The position numbers and the translations under genes are program-made. 64,000 bases of DNA from Colwellia sp. PAMC 21821. Its GTDB lineage: Bacteria > Pseudomonadota > Gammaproteobacteria > Enterobacterales > Alteromonadaceae. Positions 62,316 to 64,000 of the stretch are shown here, in pieces; the first letter of the stretch is position 1, and each line of letters opens with the position of its first letter. Under the pieces are notes generated by a model. That model saw only the letters and a program-made list of their open reading frames with translations, searched no databases and was not told the origin of the DNA. The DNA lies in NCBI RefSeq assembly GCF_002077175.1, contig NZ_CP014943.1, positions 4,650,001-4,714,000 of the forward strand, written 5' to 3'.

Positions 62316-63665
62316 TTAATCAGGCTCGTCTGGAACGATAAGATTAAGAAATATAGCAAGAAATGCTGCAGGGAGTAATCCGGTTGCCAATAACGCTTTA
62401 GCTGTGCTTGGCATATGCTGTAAAGCACCTGGTTCAAGCATCAAACCAAAACCTAAAGATAATGATATAGCAAATATCACCATGTTACGGCTTGTCCAGT
62501 CAACATCAGCCAGCATTTTCATACCTGACGATGCCACCATACCAAACATTAATATAACACCACCACCTAATACTTCGATTGGAATGGTCGAAATAATGGC
62601 GCCTACTTTAGGAATGAATCCACAAATAATCAGGAATATTGCACCAATAGTAGCAACATGACGACTCATGACTCGTGTCATGGCGATTAAGCCAACGTTT
62701 TGCGAAAACGAAGTGTTAGGTAAGCCACCGAAGATAGATGAGAAAGCTGAACCCAAACCATCGGCATAAGTCGCACCTTTGATTTCTGTATCAGTCGCTT
62801 CACGATCAGCACCACCTTTAGTAATACCTGATACGTCACCAACCGTTTCAATAGCTGAAATGAATGACATCAAAATAATACCGAGTACTGCGGCAACCGT
62901 AAATTCAATGCCGAATGGTAATATTTTTGGCATTGCAAAGGTAGCTGCACGACCAACGTTATCAAAATTCACCATACCCATTGAGTACGCAACAACATAG
63001 CCAGAGATAAGCCCTAGTAATATAGCGGAAACGGATAAGAAGCCTTTAGTGAAAAACTTAAGTCCTAGCGTTACCACAATAACAACTGAAGCAACGCCCC
63101 AGTTTTGTAATGTTCCGTATTCAGGTGTACCAATGGCAGGAACGCCACCAGCTGCATACTGAATACCAACCTTTAATAAAGAAAGGCCGATCATCGTTAC
63201 AATTAAACCTGTTACTAAAGGTGGTAAAGCGAAACGTAAACGGCCAACTAAAGGTCCTAGAGCGGCTTGGAATAAACCACCAATTAAAATACCACCTGTT
63301 ACAGCAGCCATGGCATCTACGCCCTTACCTGCTACTAACGGGATTAAAATTGGAATAAAGGCAAAACTCGTCCCTTGTACTATGGGTAGTCTCGCGCCAA
63401 TAGGTCCTGCACCAATGGTTTGTAACAGCGTTGTTGCACCCGCTAATAACATACACATTTGCATCATGTATAGCATCATAGGGAAGTCAGGTGAATTTGA
63501 GCCAAAACCAAAGCCAGCGGCACCTGCGATAATAATTGCCGGGGTAATATTTGCCACAAACATAGCAAGTACATGTTGAATACCGAGAGGTATAGCTACT
63601 TTTAACGGCGGCATATACTCAGGATCACGACACTGTTCTGGTGTTCCTACAGATAAATTAGACAT
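62316..63665 (-). CDS. NCS2 (NAT) xanthine/urate permease
   Basis: 449 residues, 14 helices. GIQHVLAMFVANITPAIIIAG (about 28-48) is the conserved QH motif. LSAILLGLISGYVVAYSMG, ISAIETVGDVSGITKGGADREAT (conserved Glu and Asp of helix 8) and LPNTSFSQNVGLIAMTRVMSRHVATIGAIFLIICGFIPKVGA (NAT signature QNVGLIAMTR) mark a xanthine/uracil/urate type. ATG with GGAAA upstream. Substrate is likely xanthine or urate given the surrounding genes; sequence alone cannot separate them. Preceded on the same strand by a Tsx-like channel gene. Confidence 0.88.
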   Translation of the reverse strand: MSNLSVGTPEQCRDPEYMPPLKVAIPLGIQHVLAMFVANITPAIIIAGAAGFGFGSNSPDFPMMLYMMQMCMLLAGATTLLQTIGAGPIGARLPIVQGTSFAFIPILIPLVAGKGVDAMAAVTGGILIGGLFQAALGPLVGRLRFALPPLVTGLIVTMIGLSLLKVGIQYAAGGVPAIGTPEYGTLQNWGVASVVIVVTLGLKFFTKGFLSVSAILLGLISGYVVAYSMGMVNFDNVGRAATFAMPKILPFGIEFTVAAVLGIILMSFISAIETVGDVSGITKGGADREATDTEIKGATYADGLGSAFSSIFGGLPNTSFSQNVGLIAMTRVMSRHVATIGAIFLIICGFIPKVGAIISTIPIEVLGGGVILMFGMVASSGMKMLADVDWTSRNMVIFAISLSLGFGLMLEPGALQHMPSTAKALLATGLLPAAFLAIFLNLIVPDEPD

Positions 63666-63692
63666 AGTATTTTCCTCGTTTAGACAGTCAGA

Positions 63693-64000
63693 CTAAAAAG
63701 TCCAACGTACCATAATTTGTGGAACTGATTCGTTACGACCTTTAATACCTAAACGGTTTTTCCAGTATTGATATTCTACGCCGACCGCAAAGCTTTTATT
63801 CGCATGCCATAAAACTTGTGGCTGCATAAGCAAGTTTGCATGGCTAGTAAAACCTTCACCTTCACCTGAAGTCCAATCTAAAAAGCCTTCGAATGAAAAG
63901 TTCTCGTCGCTAATGGTAAAATCCTTGCTCCAAACTAAGTTAAACTGAACAGAACTGCCATCTTTTGTCGGATCATCACGGTACTGTAAATGCGTTTTAA
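63693..64000 (-). CDS. C-terminal part of a Tsx/OmpK-like outer-membrane channel (cut by window edge)
   Basis: About 101 codons of the C-terminal half, read from 64000 to the stop at 63693. The segments FNLVWSKDFTISDENFSFEGFLDW, FTSHANLLMQPQVLWH and the ending ESVPQIMVRWTF show beta-strands of an outer-membrane barrel ending in Phe, resembling the nucleoside-specific channel Tsx (DUF5020-like). It probably lets purine compounds through the outer membrane to the permease encoded 27 bp downstream. The N-terminus and signal peptide are outside the window. Confidence 0.72.
   Translation of the reverse strand, partial: KTHLQYRDDPTKDGSSVQFNLVWSKDFTISDENFSFEGFLDWTSGEGEGFTSHANLLMQPQVLWHANKSFAVGVEYQYWKNRLGIKGRNESVPQIMVRWTF

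Overview
The window looks like chromosomal DNA of an AT-rich marine gammaproteobacterium of the Colwellia/Thalassotalea type (Alteromonadales). This is inferred from low GC, an alaA-yfbR pair, small gammaproteobacterial families (VF530, DUF2789, DUF3545), a TonB-dependent receptor inside a catabolic cluster, and intergenic repeats. No rRNA, tRNA, CRISPR array or prophage was seen. The two ends cut an alaA gene (left) and a Tsx-like outer-membrane channel gene (right).

Layout. 1-3.2 kb: alaA end, yfbR, a 36-bp tandem repeat, a PqiA-like membrane protein, a twice-frameshifted DUF2789 relic and VF530. 3.2-13.2 kb: a minus-strand heavy-metal efflux island, blaI - M56 peptidase - czcC - czcB - czcA - hupE - anchor protein - DUF6488 protein - lipoprotein. 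Two inverted repeats with identical arms, one before blaI and one in the 5' end of czcC, look like operators. 13.7-17.7 kb: glyoxalase I and a glutarate module (LysR, gcdH, CaiB-type CoA-transferase). 17.8-28.9 kb: an amine/polyamine catabolic cluster (APC permease, TonB receptor, PuuA-like synthetase, LuxR-type regulator, SpuC-like transaminase, PuuD-like hydrolase, aldehyde dehydrogenase, SDR). 29-35 kb: Rieske protein, CDF exporter, inosine-guanosine kinase, DUF3545 protein, DHH phosphoesterase and a pair of 147-bp MITE-like elements.

35-64 kb is almost wholly purine salvage, purine catabolism and disposal of its products. Permeases and an outer-membrane channel flank it. GuaD and XdhABC give xanthine and urate; PuuD, UraH (two copies) and UraD give allantoin; PuuE opens allantoin; AllE and AllA give glyoxylate and urea. 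No allantoate amidohydrolase or allantoicase was seen, so one step must be encoded elsewhere. Urea has a UT-family channel. Glyoxylate has two outlets: malate synthase G, 2 bp upstream of allE, and a beta-hydroxyaspartate-cycle set (bhcR, bhcB, bhcC, bhcD) without bhcA.

The most interesting signal is regulatory. Three 15-bp near-palindromes lie between bhcR and bhcB, and a fourth close match lies before the uraD-uraH-allA operon about 10 kb away. This suggests that one glyoxylate-sensing IclR protein links allantoin breakdown to glyoxylate assimilation. Second is the metal island, where a BlaI/M56 pair without a penicillin-binding sensor domain appears to control a Czc-type pump.
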